A stretch of 64,000 nucleotides of DNA, from positions 4,435,099 to 4,499,098 of the forward strand of contig NZ_CP125640.1 in assembly GCF_030053155.1 (NCBI RefSeq). Reading direction: 5' to 3'. Below, piece after piece: positions 42,497 through 52,068 of the stretch. The notes under the pieces were generated by a model. It saw nothing but the letters and a program-made list of their open reading frames with translations, did not search any database and had not been told where the DNA came from. This DNA is from Rhizobium sp. BT03 (GTDB lineage: Bacteria; Pseudomonadota; Alphaproteobacteria; Rhizobiales; Rhizobiaceae). Each line of letters opens with the position of its first letter. The stretch's first letter is position 1. Position numbers and translations under genes: made by a program.

Positions 42497-44224
42497 TTAG
42501 ATCAATGCCTCATGCGACAGGCTCGAAAACGACGGCTCGAAGACGTCCTTCACGGCAAGCGTGAAGTCGTGGCTGGTGGTGTTTCCAGCCGCGTCATAGG
42601 CTTCGGCTGTGAAGGTCAGGCTGTGGTTGCTTTCGAAGTCGATCGCAGCCTTTGTCTGAATCTTGTTGCCGACGAGCTTGAAGATGCCGTTCGCATCGTC
42701 GGTCAGCCGCCACTTCACCACGCCGCCTTCCGGATCGATGGCCGAGAGAAGACCGACCGATGTGCCGATCGCGACGTTCTCGGAGACCGAGCTGCGCGAG
42801 AACGAGAGCTTGATCGGAGCCTGGTTGATCGGCGTTTCGTTGACGTCGAGCACGTTGATGGTGATGTCCTTTTCGACGGTGACCTTGCCGTCGGAGACGG
42901 CAACCTTGATCGTGTGGGATTTGTCCGTCTCGTAGTCGAAGGTCTTGGAGGTGACGATGCGGTTGCCGTTGATCCGAAAGTGATCGTCCGCTCCGTCGAT
43001 GAGCTTGTAGGTAAGCTTGTCGCCGTCGGCATCCTTGGCGCTCAGCAGACCGACCGTCGTCCAGATCGGGGTGTCCTCGGAGAGGGCGGTTTTGGAGAGC
43101 TGGATGTTGGTCGGTGCGGTATTGCTGCCGTCGAGCGTGAAAGTTTCCGTGGCGAAGTTGTAGACGCCATCGGCAAAACGGGCGAATTCGACGTCTGTCA
43201 GCGTATCCATCCCTTCCGCGGCGCTCGTCAGGATGTGATCGCCGTTGTTCGATGCGAAGGAATAATTGGCGAAATTGCCTGAGAAGACCGCCGTGTCGAT
43301 GCCGGCGCCGCCGTTGATGGCGTCGTTGCCTGCGCCGCCGGTCAGTTTGTCGTTGCCGGCCTCGCCATTGAGGATGTCGTTGCCGCCGCTGCCGTCGAAA
43401 ATGTCGTTGCCATCGGTGCCAAAAAACTCGTCGTCGCCGCCGCCGGTCTTGACGTCAATGCCGAAGGCATCGCCGTGGATGAAAGATCCGCGATCTCCCA
43501 ACTCGTCGGAAAGATCGAGGTGGACACTGTCCGTCACTGCCAACGAGGGGTTAAAATTGGGGAACGGATCGGTTGACCAGACGATCTTGTCAAAGCTTTC
43601 GAACTGCGCGCTTGACCCTGCAACCCAAGAGCCCGCCGTTTCAAGGATTTCGATGTTCTTAATCGTCAGGCCCCGGAGCGACGGGGCTTGCAGCGTATCG
43701 GTCCCGGCACCGCCATCGATCGTTCCGGAATTCAGTGAAGAGAATGTATCCACCGTTATGGCATCGTCGCCGTCGCCCGCATCGATGTTAAAGACCGCAG
43801 GGGTAAAGCTGAAGCGGTCGTCATCGGAGATCGTATCGTTGCCCGTGCCGCCTCTGATGACGTCATTTCCGATGTCGCCCCAAAGCATGTCATTGCCGTC
43901 CCCGCCATTCAGCGTGTCATTACCAACTCCGCCCTGGATCAGATCGTTTCCGGCACCGCCGCTCAGCGTGTCTGCGCCGTCACCACCATTGATGTTGTCG
44001 TTGCCTGCGCCCGTCGCGATCGTGTTGTCGCCGCCCGAGCCGGTCACATTCGCGGAAGCCGAGCCCAGTTCGTCGGCCAGATCTGCCAGGCTGGAATCGG
44101 AGACGACGAGGGTGACAGGTGCGGAAGGGTTGGCAGCGGAGTCGCGGATGACGTCATACGCTTCGAACTCGGCGCCGGTCTTCGTGACTGTGGCGCCGTT
44201 GGTATCCAGTATATTCACGGCCAT
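42497..44224 (-). CDS. RTX calcium-binding protein with cadherin-like domains
   Basis: 575 residues. Residues about 60-130 and 270-320 hold two blocks of RTX nonapeptides (GGxGxDxxx, such as GGAGNDLIQ and GGDGNDMLW), which bind Ca2+ and fold outside the cell. A beta-rich insert separates them. Two cadherin-like repeats of about 100 residues follow, each starting like [20 protein letters not shown] and [20 protein letters not shown]. No N-terminal signal peptide, so type I secretion is expected. Rhizobial Rap adhesins share cadherin-like domains, but this protein has more RTX. ATG 44224 is used; a TTG 39 bases up is open. No secretion genes are nearby. Confidence 0.85.
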   Translation of the reverse strand: MAVNILDTNGATVTKTGAEFEAYDVIRDSAANPSAPVTLVVSDSSLADLADELGSASANVTGSGGDNTIATGAGNDNINGGDGADTLSGGAGNDLIQGGVGNDTLNGGDGNDMLWGDIGNDVIRGGTGNDTISDDDRFSFTPAVFNIDAGDGDDAITVDTFSSLNSGTIDGGAGTDTLQAPSLRGLTIKNIEILETAGSWVAGSSAQFESFDKIVWSTDPFPNFNPSLAVTDSVHLDLSDELGDRGSFIHGDAFGIDVKTGGGDDEFFGTDGNDIFDGSGGNDILNGEAGNDKLTGGAGNDAINGGAGIDTAVFSGNFANYSFASNNGDHILTSAAEGMDTLTDVEFARFADGVYNFATETFTLDGSNTAPTNIQLSKTALSEDTPIWTTVGLLSAKDADGDKLTYKLIDGADDHFRINGNRIVTSKTFDYETDKSHTIKVAVSDGKVTVEKDITINVLDVNETPINQAPIKLSFSRSSVSENVAIGTSVGLLSAIDPEGGVVKWRLTDDANGIFKLVGNKIQTKAAIDFESNHSLTFTAEAYDAAGNTTSHDFTLAVKDVFEPSFSSLSHEALI

Positions 44225-44606
44225 ATTTAAAATTACCCCCAATAGATGCGTTGTACTTTGCAATATGAGAAATCCGCGGAAGAACTGTTATATTGGTTCG
44301 GCGGAAGACAACCCCACGGGGATCTATGCCAATCAACCGTGATGTTTTCAATGAAAAATTGTGATTTTTTCTTGGTTTTTTAACGAAAAAGTAAGGCTGA
44401 AATACTGGAGAAGGACTTTGAATTTGCAAACCAAAAGTCGTATTTTAGTCTTTTAATTCATACCCTCCCTATGCGATCATAAGCTCGCGGTATAAGCGTG
44501 GAAAAACTGCATTCATCTGGCGTGCTTTGGCATTGCCGTCTGCGCGCCGTCCGCCCGATCACGGGCTTGATGCTTGCCGGTTAGCGGCCGCCTTCGGCGA
44601 GGCGTC
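44225..44606. other. 382-base AT-rich region upstream of the RTX gene
   Basis: No gene. 44330-44470 is the most AT-rich stretch of this part (TGTGATTTTTTCTTGG and similar). It should carry the RTX gene promoter on the minus strand. No operator could be drawn. Confidence 0.5.
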
Positions 44607-44993
44607 TCATGCGAGCTTGACGAGGCCCGCCGCGGTGGGGGTAAATCCGCAGGCGCGGTAGAAGCCGGTCAGGTGCGGTTCGAAATCGACATGCATCCAC
44701 TCAGCGCCGCGCTCCCGCGCAACTCTCGTCGCTTCCCTGACCAGCCGCGTCGCAATCCCCTGCCGGCGCAGGTCGGAATGCACTGAGGTGTCGAGAATGA
44801 AGGCATGGATGCCGCCATCCCAGGCGACGTTGACGAAGCCGACGAGTGTGTCGTCGTGATAGGCACCGATATGGGTGAGGCTGCGGGGGAGGATGCGGGA
44901 GAAATCCGGTGCTTCAGGCGTGTTCCAGGCTGCCGACCAGAGGTCGTTGAGTTCGGCGGGCGAGGGGAAGGGGTCGATGCGGAGTTCGGGCAT
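44607..44993 (-). CDS. GNAT-family N-acetyltransferase
   Basis: 128 residues, a minimal GNAT. VGFVNVAWDGGIHAFILDTSVHSDLRRQGIATRLVREA contains the acetyl-CoA loop R-R-Q-G-I-A, and TGFYRACGFTPT is motif B. Acceptor unknown. ATG 44993. Confidence 0.85.
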   Translation of the reverse strand: MPELRIDPFPSPAELNDLWSAAWNTPEAPDFSRILPRSLTHIGAYHDDTLVGFVNVAWDGGIHAFILDTSVHSDLRRQGIATRLVREATRVARERGAEWMHVDFEPHLTGFYRACGFTPTAAGLVKLA

Positions 44994-45207
44994 GGGTGGT
45001 TTCCGATTCGTTTGTCACGCCGCTTGCCTGACGTGTTTTTTCCGCCAATTCGGCTTGCTTCGCAATAGACCGATTGATGGGGCAGGCCTCCCCTCGGCCT
45101 CGACGTGAGGGCGCCCACTTCTCATCCTTCATTTCTGTGTCATCCTGGCCGCGAGGGGCATTCCTGAACGGCCACAACTGACGCTTCGTTGACGACATCT
45201 ATGCCGA

Positions 45208-45222
45208 GAACATAATCGGAAC
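45208..45222 (+). promoter_or_regulatory. LexA (SOS) box upstream of the SRAP gene
   Basis: GAAC, seven bases (ATAATCG), GAAC. This is the GAAC-N7-GAAC form of the alphaproteobacterial LexA box. It lies 28 bases before the ATG at 45251, where LexA would block transcription. Confidence 0.7.
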
Positions 45223-45250
45223 ATCTAATACTCCATCGACAGGAAGCACA

Positions 45251-45973
45251 ATGTGCGGACGCATCTTCGTCAAAACTTCGCTTGAAGAAATGATTGGCAA
45301 TTTCGCCTTTGCGGTGAAGGGCGGCGATATCGACGGGCTGGGAAATCGCTTTCCCCGCTGGAATGGGGCGCCGTCACAAGATTACCCTATTATCATCAGG
45401 GATATCGTGCGCGAACCCGATACGTCTGGCCCCATATTCGTGACCGCGCGCTGGGGTCTGATGCCTTCCTGGGCGAAACCCGGCGGCAGGCCGCCGCCAG
45501 TCAATGTTCGATGCGAGACGATCAGCGGCAACGGCATGTTCCGCTCGGCATACCGATCGCGTCGCTGCCTCATTCCGATCAATGGCTTCTTCGAATGGAA
45601 GGACATTCACGGGACCGGCAAGAACAAACAGCCCTATGCCATCGCCATGACCGACGGCTCGCCTTTTGCGCTCGCCGGCATCTGGGAGACGTGGACGGAT
45701 GAGAGGGGCGTGTCCATCCGCAACTTTGCCGTCGTCACCTGTGAGCCGAACGAGATGATGGCGACGATCCATGACCGCATGCCCGTCATCCTGCATCGCG
45801 CGGATTACGAGAGATGGCTGTCGGCTGAGCCGGACCCTTACGATCTCATGAAACCTTTCCCGGCGGAGTTGATGACGATGTGGAAGATCGGCCGGGATGT
45901 CGGCTCTCCGAAGAACGACAGGCCGGAGATTATCGAAGAGGTCGAGGACGATCCGGAGCCGACGCTGATCTAG
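45251..45973 (+). CDS. SOS response-associated peptidase (SRAP/YedK/HMCES family)
   Basis: 240 residues. SRAP proteins shield abasic sites in single-stranded DNA by forming a thiazolidine link through Cys2. The needed residues are present: Cys2 (MCGRIF), Asn38 (PRWNGAPSQ), Glu115 (GFFEWK) and His174 (TIHDRMPVI). Exposure of Cys2 needs removal of the start Met, so ATG 45251 must be the true start. A LexA box precedes it. A hairpin repeat begins in its stop codon and may end transcription. Confidence 0.92.
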   Translation: MCGRIFVKTSLEEMIGNFAFAVKGGDIDGLGNRFPRWNGAPSQDYPIIIRDIVREPDTSGPIFVTARWGLMPSWAKPGGRPPPVNVRCETISGNGMFRSAYRSRRCLIPINGFFEWKDIHGTGKNKQPYAIAMTDGSPFALAGIWETWTDERGVSIRNFAVVTCEPNEMMATIHDRMPVILHRADYERWLSAEPDPYDLMKPFPAELMTMWKIGRDVGSPKNDRPEIIEEVEDDPEPTLI

Positions 45974-46018
45974 AGCAATCCTGACAAAAGCGCGCGGCGG
46001 TTTTGTCCGGATTGCTCT
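45972..46018. repeat. Palindromic repeat (AGAGCAAT...ATTGCTCT)
   Basis: AGAGCAAT (45972-45979) pairs with ATTGCTCT (46011-46018), and GACAAAA with TTTTGTC inside, around GCGCGCGGCGG. Only one mismatch in the 18-base arms. It resembles a short repeat common behind rhizobial genes and starts within the SRAP stop codon. Confidence 0.7.
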
Positions 46019-46198
46019 GAATTGCCGGCTCGGGCGGAGCCATTCACGAAACCATGCGGCAGAGACATCCTCACGAGAAGAGGAAACGCATGCAAGACGA
46101 TATGGGAACGCTTCTCGGATCGTTCCTTAATAATGCCCTTCGCAAACAGTCTCAGCGTCGCATCCGGGATTTCGGCGGCTATGAGGTAGTAGCGTTCG

Positions 46199-49100
46199 CT
46201 ACCGCCCCGGCCGCCCAGTCTTGCCCTTCGTCCGTCCCTTGCGCTTCTGCTCGCCCGGATCCTCGTAACTCCCGGCTCCCACCTTCCCGCGCACCACCGG
46301 CCGCACGCCGTCATCGCCTTCCGGCTGGCCCTCCAGCAGTGGTGAAAACCGCTTCGTGCCCTTGGCGGCATCGGGCTTTTCCGGCACCTGTCCGGTGACC
46401 GGCTTCTCCGTGCGGCCGACCGTCATTTCGTCTAGGTCGTTCTTGCGGAAGAGGCTCTTGCCGGCGGGGGTGGTGGGGTCGCGGCCCATTTCGTCGAGGT
46501 GGGGCTTGCGGAAGAGGGGCGTGGTCGTGTCGGTGCCTGGGCCCATGTCGTCGAGGCTGGGTCGAGAGAAGTAGGAGGGCGTGGCCCCCTCATCCGCCCT
46601 GCCGGGCACCTTCTCCCCGGCGGGGAGAAGGGACTCGCGGGTCGCCTTGGCATTCCGCTTGATGCCTTCCATGGCCTTCGACTCTTCTCTCGCCATCGGG
46701 TCGTCCATGACGGCCAGTTCGGCGGCCTTGAGGCGCTTGATTTCGTCGCGGAGGCGGGCGGCTTTTTCGAAGTCGAGGTCGGCGGCGGCGTCGCGCATGC
46801 TTTTTTCGAGCGCGTTGAGATGGGCCTGCAGGTTGTTGCCGACAAGGTTGCCGCCATCGGCGAAGCCCTTGCCCGAGACGCCGGAGATATCGGCGCGGAC
46901 GTGGTCGCGTTCGTAGACGCTGTCGAGGATGTCGGAGATCTTGGCCTTGACGGATTCCGGGGTGATGCCGTTTTCGAGGTTATAGGCCATCTGCTTTTCG
47001 CGGCGGCGGCCGGTTTCCTCCATCGCCCGCTTCATCGAGCCGGTGACCTGGTCGGCATAGAGGATGACCTTGCCGTCGACGTTACGCGCGGCGCGGCCGA
47101 TGGTCTGGATCAGCGATGTCTCGGAACGCAGGAAGCCTTCCTTGTCGGCGTCGAGGATGGCGACGAAGCCGCATTCGGGAATGTCGAGGCCCTCGCGCAG
47201 CAGGTTGATGCCGACGAGCACGTCGAAGGCGCCGAGGCGCAGGTCGCGGATGATCTCGATACGCTCCAGCGTGTCGATGTCGGAGTGCATGTAGCGGACG
47301 CGCACACCTTGTTCATGCAGATATTCGGTCAGGTCCTCGGCCATGCGCTTGGTCAGCACGGTGCAGAGGGTGCGGTAGCCCTTGGCGGCGGTTTCGCGGA
47401 TCTCGCCGAGCACGTCGTCGACCTGAGTGCGGGCCGAGCGGACCTCGACCGGCGGGTCGATCAGGCCAGTCGGGCGGATCACCTGTTCGGCGAAGACGCC
47501 GCCGGATTGTTCCATCTCCCAGCCGCCCGGGGTGGCCGAGACGGCAATGGTGTCGGGGCGCATGGCGTCCCATTCCTCGAAGCGCAGCGGCCGGTTGTCC
47601 ATGCAGGAGGGCAGGCGGAAGCCATATTCGGCCAGCGTCGCCTTGCGGCGGAAGTCGCCTCGATACATGCCGCCGATCTGCGGCACGGTGACATGGCTTT
47701 CGTCGATGAAGACGAGGGCGTTGTCGGGGATGTATTCGAACAGGGTCGGCGGCGGATCGCCGGGGTCGCGGCCGGTGAGATAACGCGAATAGTTCTCGAT
47801 GCCCTGGCAGGACCCGGTGGCTTCGAGCATCTCGATATCGTAGCGGGTGCGCTGTTCCAGGCGCTGGGCCTCCAGCAGGCGGCCGGCCTTCTCAAGCTCG
47901 GCGAGGCGAAGCCTGAGCTCCTCCTTGATCGACTTGATGGCGCCGTTCAGCGTCGGGCGCGGGGTGACATAGTGCGAATTGGCGTAGATCTTCACCGATT
48001 TCAGATCGCCGACCTTCTGGCCGGTCAAGGGATCGAATTCGGTGATGGCGTCGATCTCGTCGCCGAACATCGAGATGCGCCAGGCGGCATCCTCCAGGTG
48101 GGCGGGGAAGAGTTCGATCGTGTCACCGCGCACGCGGAAGGAGCCGCGGGTGAAATCCATGTCGCGGCGCTTATATTGCTGGGCGACGAGGTCGGCCAGC
48201 AGCTGGCGCTGGTCCAGCCGGTCGCCGACCGACATCTGGAATGTCATCGCCGTATAGGTCTCAACCGAGCCGATACCGTAAATGCAGGAGACCGAGGCGA
48301 CGATGATGCAGTCGTCGCGTTCGAGCAGCGAGCGCGTCGCCGAGTGGCGCATGCGGTCGATCTGCTCGTTGATCGAGCTTTCCTTCTCGATATAGGTGTC
48401 GGAGCGAGGCACATAGGCTTCCGGCTGGTAATAATCGTAGTAGGAAACGAAATATTCCACCGCATTGTCGGGGAAGAAATTCTTGAATTCCGAATAGAGC
48501 TGGGCGGCCAGCGTTTTGTTCGGCGCCAGGATGACGGCCGGACGTTGCGTCGCCTCGATCACCTTGGCCATGGTGAAGGTCTTGCCGGAGCCGGTGACGC
48601 CGAGCAGCACCTGGCTGCGGTCACCATTCTCCAGCCCCTCGACGAGATCGCGGATGGCGGTCGGCTGGTCGCCGGCCGGCTCGTAATCCGACTTCATCAG
48701 GATGCGGATGCCGCCTTCGGATTTGTCCGGGCGGGCAGGGCGGTGCGGCGTCCAGATCTTGCCGTTCTTGTGCAGCGGGTTGCCACTCTCGATCAGCGCC
48801 GACAGCGCCTCGACCGTGGCGGTAACGCCGCCGGGCGAGAGCTTGTCGGCATCCTCCAGCGAGATGTCGAGACCCGCCACCGGGTTCAGGCCGGCAGCGG
48901 CGCGGGTCTTCGGATCGGTTGAGCCGCCGATCGAGACGCCGCGCGCGGTCTTGCTCGCCGTTGCCTTCTTGTTGACGCTGACGGCTTCCGAATGCTTGCG
49001 CGCCTGGTTTTCCACCGCCTTGCGATGCTTGCCGGCCTTGGAGGCGATATCGCGCTGGCTCTCGACGCCCGACGCTTCTGCATCGGCCTCCAACTGCTTC

Positions 49101-49204
49101 ACCCAATCGGCGACGGAGCCGGAGAGGGGCGCGCCTTCAAAGGACGATTGCGGGGCTTCCTCGAAGCCATTCGGGGCGGGGGATTTCTTCGGAGATTTGG
49201 CCAT
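46199..49204 (-). CDS. uvrB: Excinuclease ABC subunit B, with long terminal extensions
   Basis: Damage-recognition helicase of nucleotide excision repair. Of 1001 residues, about 670 correspond to standard UvrB: Walker A GVTGSGKT near residue 205, the beta-hairpin region [13 protein letters not shown]-like [15 protein letters not shown] motif VI, and the C-terminal UVR domain [18 protein letters not shown]. An extra 165 residues precede the core and about 170 low-complexity Pro/Lys/Asp residues follow it. Such extensions are usual in rhizobia. ATG 49204 opens the frame; no LexA box is seen upstream. Confidence 0.95.
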   Translation of the reverse strand: MAKSPKKSPAPNGFEEAPQSSFEGAPLSGSVADWVKQLEADAEASGVESQRDIASKAGKHRKAVENQARKHSEAVSVNKKATASKTARGVSIGGSTDPKTRAAAGLNPVAGLDISLEDADKLSPGGVTATVEALSALIESGNPLHKNGKIWTPHRPARPDKSEGGIRILMKSDYEPAGDQPTAIRDLVEGLENGDRSQVLLGVTGSGKTFTMAKVIEATQRPAVILAPNKTLAAQLYSEFKNFFPDNAVEYFVSYYDYYQPEAYVPRSDTYIEKESSINEQIDRMRHSATRSLLERDDCIIVASVSCIYGIGSVETYTAMTFQMSVGDRLDQRQLLADLVAQQYKRRDMDFTRGSFRVRGDTIELFPAHLEDAAWRISMFGDEIDAITEFDPLTGQKVGDLKSVKIYANSHYVTPRPTLNGAIKSIKEELRLRLAELEKAGRLLEAQRLEQRTRYDIEMLEATGSCQGIENYSRYLTGRDPGDPPPTLFEYIPDNALVFIDESHVTVPQIGGMYRGDFRRKATLAEYGFRLPSCMDNRPLRFEEWDAMRPDTIAVSATPGGWEMEQSGGVFAEQVIRPTGLIDPPVEVRSARTQVDDVLGEIRETAAKGYRTLCTVLTKRMAEDLTEYLHEQGVRVRYMHSDIDTLERIEIIRDLRLGAFDVLVGINLLREGLDIPECGFVAILDADKEGFLRSETSLIQTIGRAARNVDGKVILYADQVTGSMKRAMEETGRRREKQMAYNLENGITPESVKAKISDILDSVYERDHVRADISGVSGKGFADGGNLVGNNLQAHLNALEKSMRDAAADLDFEKAARLRDEIKRLKAAELAVMDDPMAREESKAMEGIKRNAKATRESLLPAGEKVPGRADEGATPSYFSRPSLDDMGPGTDTTTPLFRKPHLDEMGRDPTTPAGKSLFRKNDLDEMTVGRTEKPVTGQVPEKPDAAKGTKRFSPLLEGQPEGDDGVRPVVRGKVGAGSYEDPGEQKRKGRTKGKTGRPGR

Positions 49205-49419
49205 GGCGGGAATATGGAGAGAGTCAGCGCGAAAGGGAAGAGGGGAGGAGTACAAAAGGGAAACGAATGAATCGTTCGGATTGGTGAATAATGGTGAGCG
49301 CTGAGAGCCCGCAATCAGCTCTTGAGCGAGTTAAATAAAAAGTCTGTGGTTGAAGGGCGGGTTGCCTCCCGCATTGCGGGCGGCAATGTTACAGCTACTG
49401 CGGGAATTGGGGACTATTC

Positions 49420-49761
49420 ATGAAAAAGATTATCATCGCATTCGCGGCGACGGCGGCACTCACCGGCTGCGCCAAACGTCCAGACGCCATCGTGCAGGTC
49501 GATATTCCAATGGCGGCCTATACGAACCTCAGCTGTGGAGCTCTTGCCGCCGAACTCAAGAAGGAGCGGGCCAAGCTGGACGACTTGTCGAAGCAGCAGA
49601 TCAGTGCGGCGAACGGCGATGCCTTCGGCGTTTTTCTCGTCGGCGTCCCGATTGGCAGCGTTGCCGGAGGAGACAAGGAAGGCGAAATTGCCGCATCAAA
49701 AGGCAAGGTTTCCGCCATGCAGTCCGCCGGCATGAGCAAGGGTTGCAAGCTGCCCGCCTGA
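49420..49761 (+). CDS. Small lipoprotein (unknown)
   Basis: 113 residues with signal peptide MKKIIIAFAATAALTGC (lipobox LTGC, Cys17). The mature part has a helix with KKERAKLDDLSKQQ, a hydrophobic Gly-rich segment (FGVFLVGVPIGSVAGG) and a Lys-rich helix. The hydrophobic middle suggests a membrane hairpin as seen in small stress lipoproteins. Function unknown. ATG 49420. Confidence 0.7.
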   Translation: MKKIIIAFAATAALTGCAKRPDAIVQVDIPMAAYTNLSCGALAAELKKERAKLDDLSKQQISAANGDAFGVFLVGVPIGSVAGGDKEGEIAASKGKVSAMQSAGMSKGCKLPA

Positions 49762-49820
49762 CAGCGGGCGGCCGCGGCTCCATTGCCAGGAGACGTGGCA
49801 CCGCCAGGTCGGCGCACCCG

Positions 49821-49861
49821 CCTCGTCCTTCGAGGCCCCTGCGGGGCACCTCAGGATGAGG
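49821..49861 (-). repeat. Palindromic intergenic element, copy 15
   Basis: CCTCGTCCTTCGAGG ... CCTCAGGATGAGG; followed by GCTCTCTTGGG as in the array at 9482. Confidence 0.8.
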
Positions 49862-49926
49862 CTCTCTTGGGTTCCGGCGGTCATCTCAAGGCCTCTCTTG
49901 AGCGCTGGCGCGGCATTCCCGACGCT

Positions 49927-49972
49927 CCTCGTCCTGAGGCGTGAAGCCCATGGGCGGAGCCTCGAAGGACGC
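49927..49972 (+). repeat. Palindromic intergenic element, longer-loop type, copy 16
   Basis: CCTCGTCCTGAGGCGTGAAGCCCATGGGCGGAGCC then TCGAAGGACGCGCC. With the copy at 49821 it forms the same composite unit as in the array at 9482-9977, including CAACGCTGCTCCTTGCATCC. Confidence 0.75.
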
Positions 49973-50030
49973 GCCGCAACGCTGCTCCTTGCATCCTTCC
50001 GATGTCGGCGTATGCCCTCTCCAAACAGTG

Positions 50031-50396
50031 ATGCCACCGGACCCACGCTGGAACCGAGATCGGTCTTCCGCAGTTAGTCCTGGTCAATTCACTTCAGGTG
50101 CGACTGCCATTAGCGACCATTCCGCCTTCTGGAAAAAAACGATCTCGATCGATCTTGATGCCGGCGAACGGCTGGTTCTCCGCTCACCGCAGGATGCGCT
50201 TTATGCACTCGTCTCCGACTGGCCGATTCATGACGGCGTTCATCAGCAGAGGGCCATCGATTTCTGCCGCGCCTGGCTTGCGGGCCGCATGCCGGCCGAG
50301 ACCGTGCGGCAGGCTTTTATCCTCGCGGCGCTGGAAGCCGGCGTGGCGATCAACGATCGTGAGGACGGTGTCGGCCATGCGACCGACAGCCTGTAA
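50031..50396 (+). CDS. DUF982-domain protein
   Basis: About 121 residues; the C-terminal 85 match DUF982: FWKKTISIDLDAGERLVLRSPQDALYALVSDWP and HQQRAIDFCRAWLAGRMPAETVRQAFILAALEAG. This family occurs in rhizobia in many copies, with unknown role. The true start is uncertain: ATG 50031 is the first after the repeats, but the family usually starts only a few residues before the Trp (about residue 35). Confidence 0.65.
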   Translation: MPPDPRWNRDRSSAVSPGQFTSGATAISDHSAFWKKTISIDLDAGERLVLRSPQDALYALVSDWPIHDGVHQQRAIDFCRAWLAGRMPAETVRQAFILAALEAGVAINDREDGVGHATDSL

Positions 50397-50421
50397 CGCC
50401 GAAGATATTATGGTCGACGCC

Positions 50422-50874
50422 TCAGAAAACGGACGCCCTTGAATCCGCCGCAGCCGGCGCTTTGCAATACCAGGCGAGGACGACAATCGTTCCAATGGGA
50501 ACCAACAGCGCAAACAACTGGAACCAGCCGCTGCGGTTGATGTCGTGCAGTCGGCGGGCGGCCATGGCGATTGACGGGAGGAACACCGCCAACGACCAAA
50601 TTCCGCCCAATGCTCCGGTTGGCTCGATAAGGTACAAAGCGAAGCTGACGAGAACGACGAAGAGCGTCGAAAACCAGAATTCCGATCGGCTCGCTCTGCC
50701 GGTGAAATCCACATATTTCCTGAAAAAACTGCTGATCGCCTGGCCGAAACCCATTGCCTGCGGCAGGTCACCGAAACGGTTCGGCCCGGCCGCCGGTTTT
50801 TTGAAGGCGAGGATCAACCCCACGCTGAGCGGGACCAAGATGATCAACCAGTGAAACAGAGAAAAACTACCCAT
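50422..50874 (-). CDS. DUF805 membrane protein
   Basis: 150 residues. A first hydrophobic segment (SLFHWLIILVPLSVGLIL), then the DUF805 core FRKYVDFTGRASRSEFWFSTLFVVL and three further segments with IAMAARRLHDINRSGWF. The F-x-G-R-x-S-R-x-E-[FY]-W word defines the family. Function unknown. ATG 50874. Convergent with the DUF982 gene. Confidence 0.82.
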   Translation of the reverse strand: MGSFSLFHWLIILVPLSVGLILAFKKPAAGPNRFGDLPQAMGFGQAISSFFRKYVDFTGRASRSEFWFSTLFVVLVSFALYLIEPTGALGGIWSLAVFLPSIAMAARRLHDINRSGWFQLFALLVPIGTIVVLAWYCKAPAAADSRASVF

Positions 50875-51038
50875 AAGATACCCCGACGATTTAAACGGCC
50901 TAACGATAAGCAACGGTCGTTTCGGGACGATTAATCGGCTTGCAAGGTGGTGCGTTCGGCAATCACAGCGTGAAAAACCGCGGCTACCGCGTTGAGGGTG
51001 GGATGATACTTCAAGAAGGCCGTGGCACGAGCAGTCGC

Positions 51039-51875
51039 TCAGTGCTTGACCAGCACACGTGCCTGCACCGGCTGCTCGATGCCCTTCAGGGCCAGCATGC
51101 GGGTTTCGGCGCCTGCCGCCAAGTCGGGAGCCTTCGCCGCCGTATCCGCCGAGACCAGGATCTCGCCCGCCGCGGCCTGGGATTCCAGCCTGGCGGCCTG
51201 GTTGACGACGCCGCCGATGGCGGTGAAGTCGCTGCGGAAGCTGGAGAATTCGCCGATCTGCACCTCGCCGGAATGAATGCCGACGCCGACACCCAGGGGC
51301 CGGCCGGGCAGAGCGTCGGGCGCCAGGCTATTCAGCGCCGCTGCGCAGTTTCGTTGGATCGCCTGCGCCGCCAGGATCGCCGCCGCAGCGTGATCCTTGC
51401 TGACGATCGGGAAATTGAAGATCGCCATCAGGCCGTCGCCCATCTGCTTGTTGACGATGCCGTCATGCGCCCAGATCGCCTGGGCGCAGCGATCCTGGAA
51501 CAGGCTGACGATCTCGCTCAACTGTACCGCCTCGATGCGCTCGGACAGATCCGTGAAGCCCCTGATGTCGGCAAACAGGATGGTGGCGTCGACGGTGATC
51601 TGGCGCTGCTTTTTGACATATTGGAAGGAACGTTCGCAGATCGTGCAGATATCGGGGTTCATCTTGCTGCGGGTGATGCCGAAGGCGCGGAAGGGCAAAG
51701 CGAGCGGGCCGCCGATGGGGATCGGCATATGCATCTGGTCCCAGCAGCCGCGGCAGATCCTGGCGCTGCCGTGGCTGGCCGGCTCCCTGGAAATGGATTC
51801 TGTCGTCATCTCGCGCAATCCGTCCACAATGGCCGGCGTCAAGCTTCCGTCAGTCCGCGGCTTTTGGCAACTCAT
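51039..51875 (-). CDS. Class III adenylate/guanylate cyclase with an N-terminal CxxC pair
   Basis: 278 residues. The cyclase homology domain covers about 95-275: FADIRGFTDLSE (first metal Asp), NKQMGDGLMAIF (Lys and second Asp), and AIGGVVNQAARLE (transition-state Asn and Arg). Two Cys pairs at the N-terminus, CRGC near residue 41 and CTIC near 77, could hold zinc and sense redox or metal. No membrane segment. ATG 51875 has AAAGGG directly adjacent, which is poor; an inner ATG at 51809 is possible. Likely makes cAMP. Confidence 0.82.
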   Translation of the reverse strand: MSCQKPRTDGSLTPAIVDGLREMTTESISREPASHGSARICRGCWDQMHMPIPIGGPLALPFRAFGITRSKMNPDICTICERSFQYVKKQRQITVDATILFADIRGFTDLSERIEAVQLSEIVSLFQDRCAQAIWAHDGIVNKQMGDGLMAIFNFPIVSKDHAAAAILAAQAIQRNCAAALNSLAPDALPGRPLGVGVGIHSGEVQIGEFSSFRSDFTAIGGVVNQAARLESQAAAGEILVSADTAAKAPDLAAGAETRMLALKGIEQPVQARVLVKH

Positions 51876-52068
51876 CCCTTTGACTTGGGATCAGCGATGA
51901 TTGCTCGAACTTCCGACACGTTGCTTCAACGGACCGCCGTTGAAATGCGGTCACACTTGTTACTCCCACTGTTCGAATTCCGCTGCGAAACTATGTCCGA
52001 CCAATGCGCGAAGAACCGCGGTTCGATGACGAGGCACGGAAATTCGCTCCAATGAGGAGATCGAAACG

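Noticed and set aside
43266..44342. 358-codon frame antisense to the RTX gene
   Set aside because: Pro/Ser-rich mirror of the Gly/Asp RTX repeats; no independent support.
46054..46398. 114-codon plus-strand frame between SRAP and uvrB
   Set aside because: Its second half is antisense to the uvrB 3' end and the first half is short with no family resemblance.
46499..48922. 807-codon open frame on the plus strand
   Set aside because: It is exactly antisense to uvrB, whose conserved motifs are clear. High GC and codon bias make long antisense frames common; the product has no recognisable domain.
49205..49330. LexA box upstream of uvrB
   Set aside because: GTTC and GAA-like words occur near 49272, but no GAAC-N7-GAAC or GTTC-N7-GTTC is found with the right spacing.
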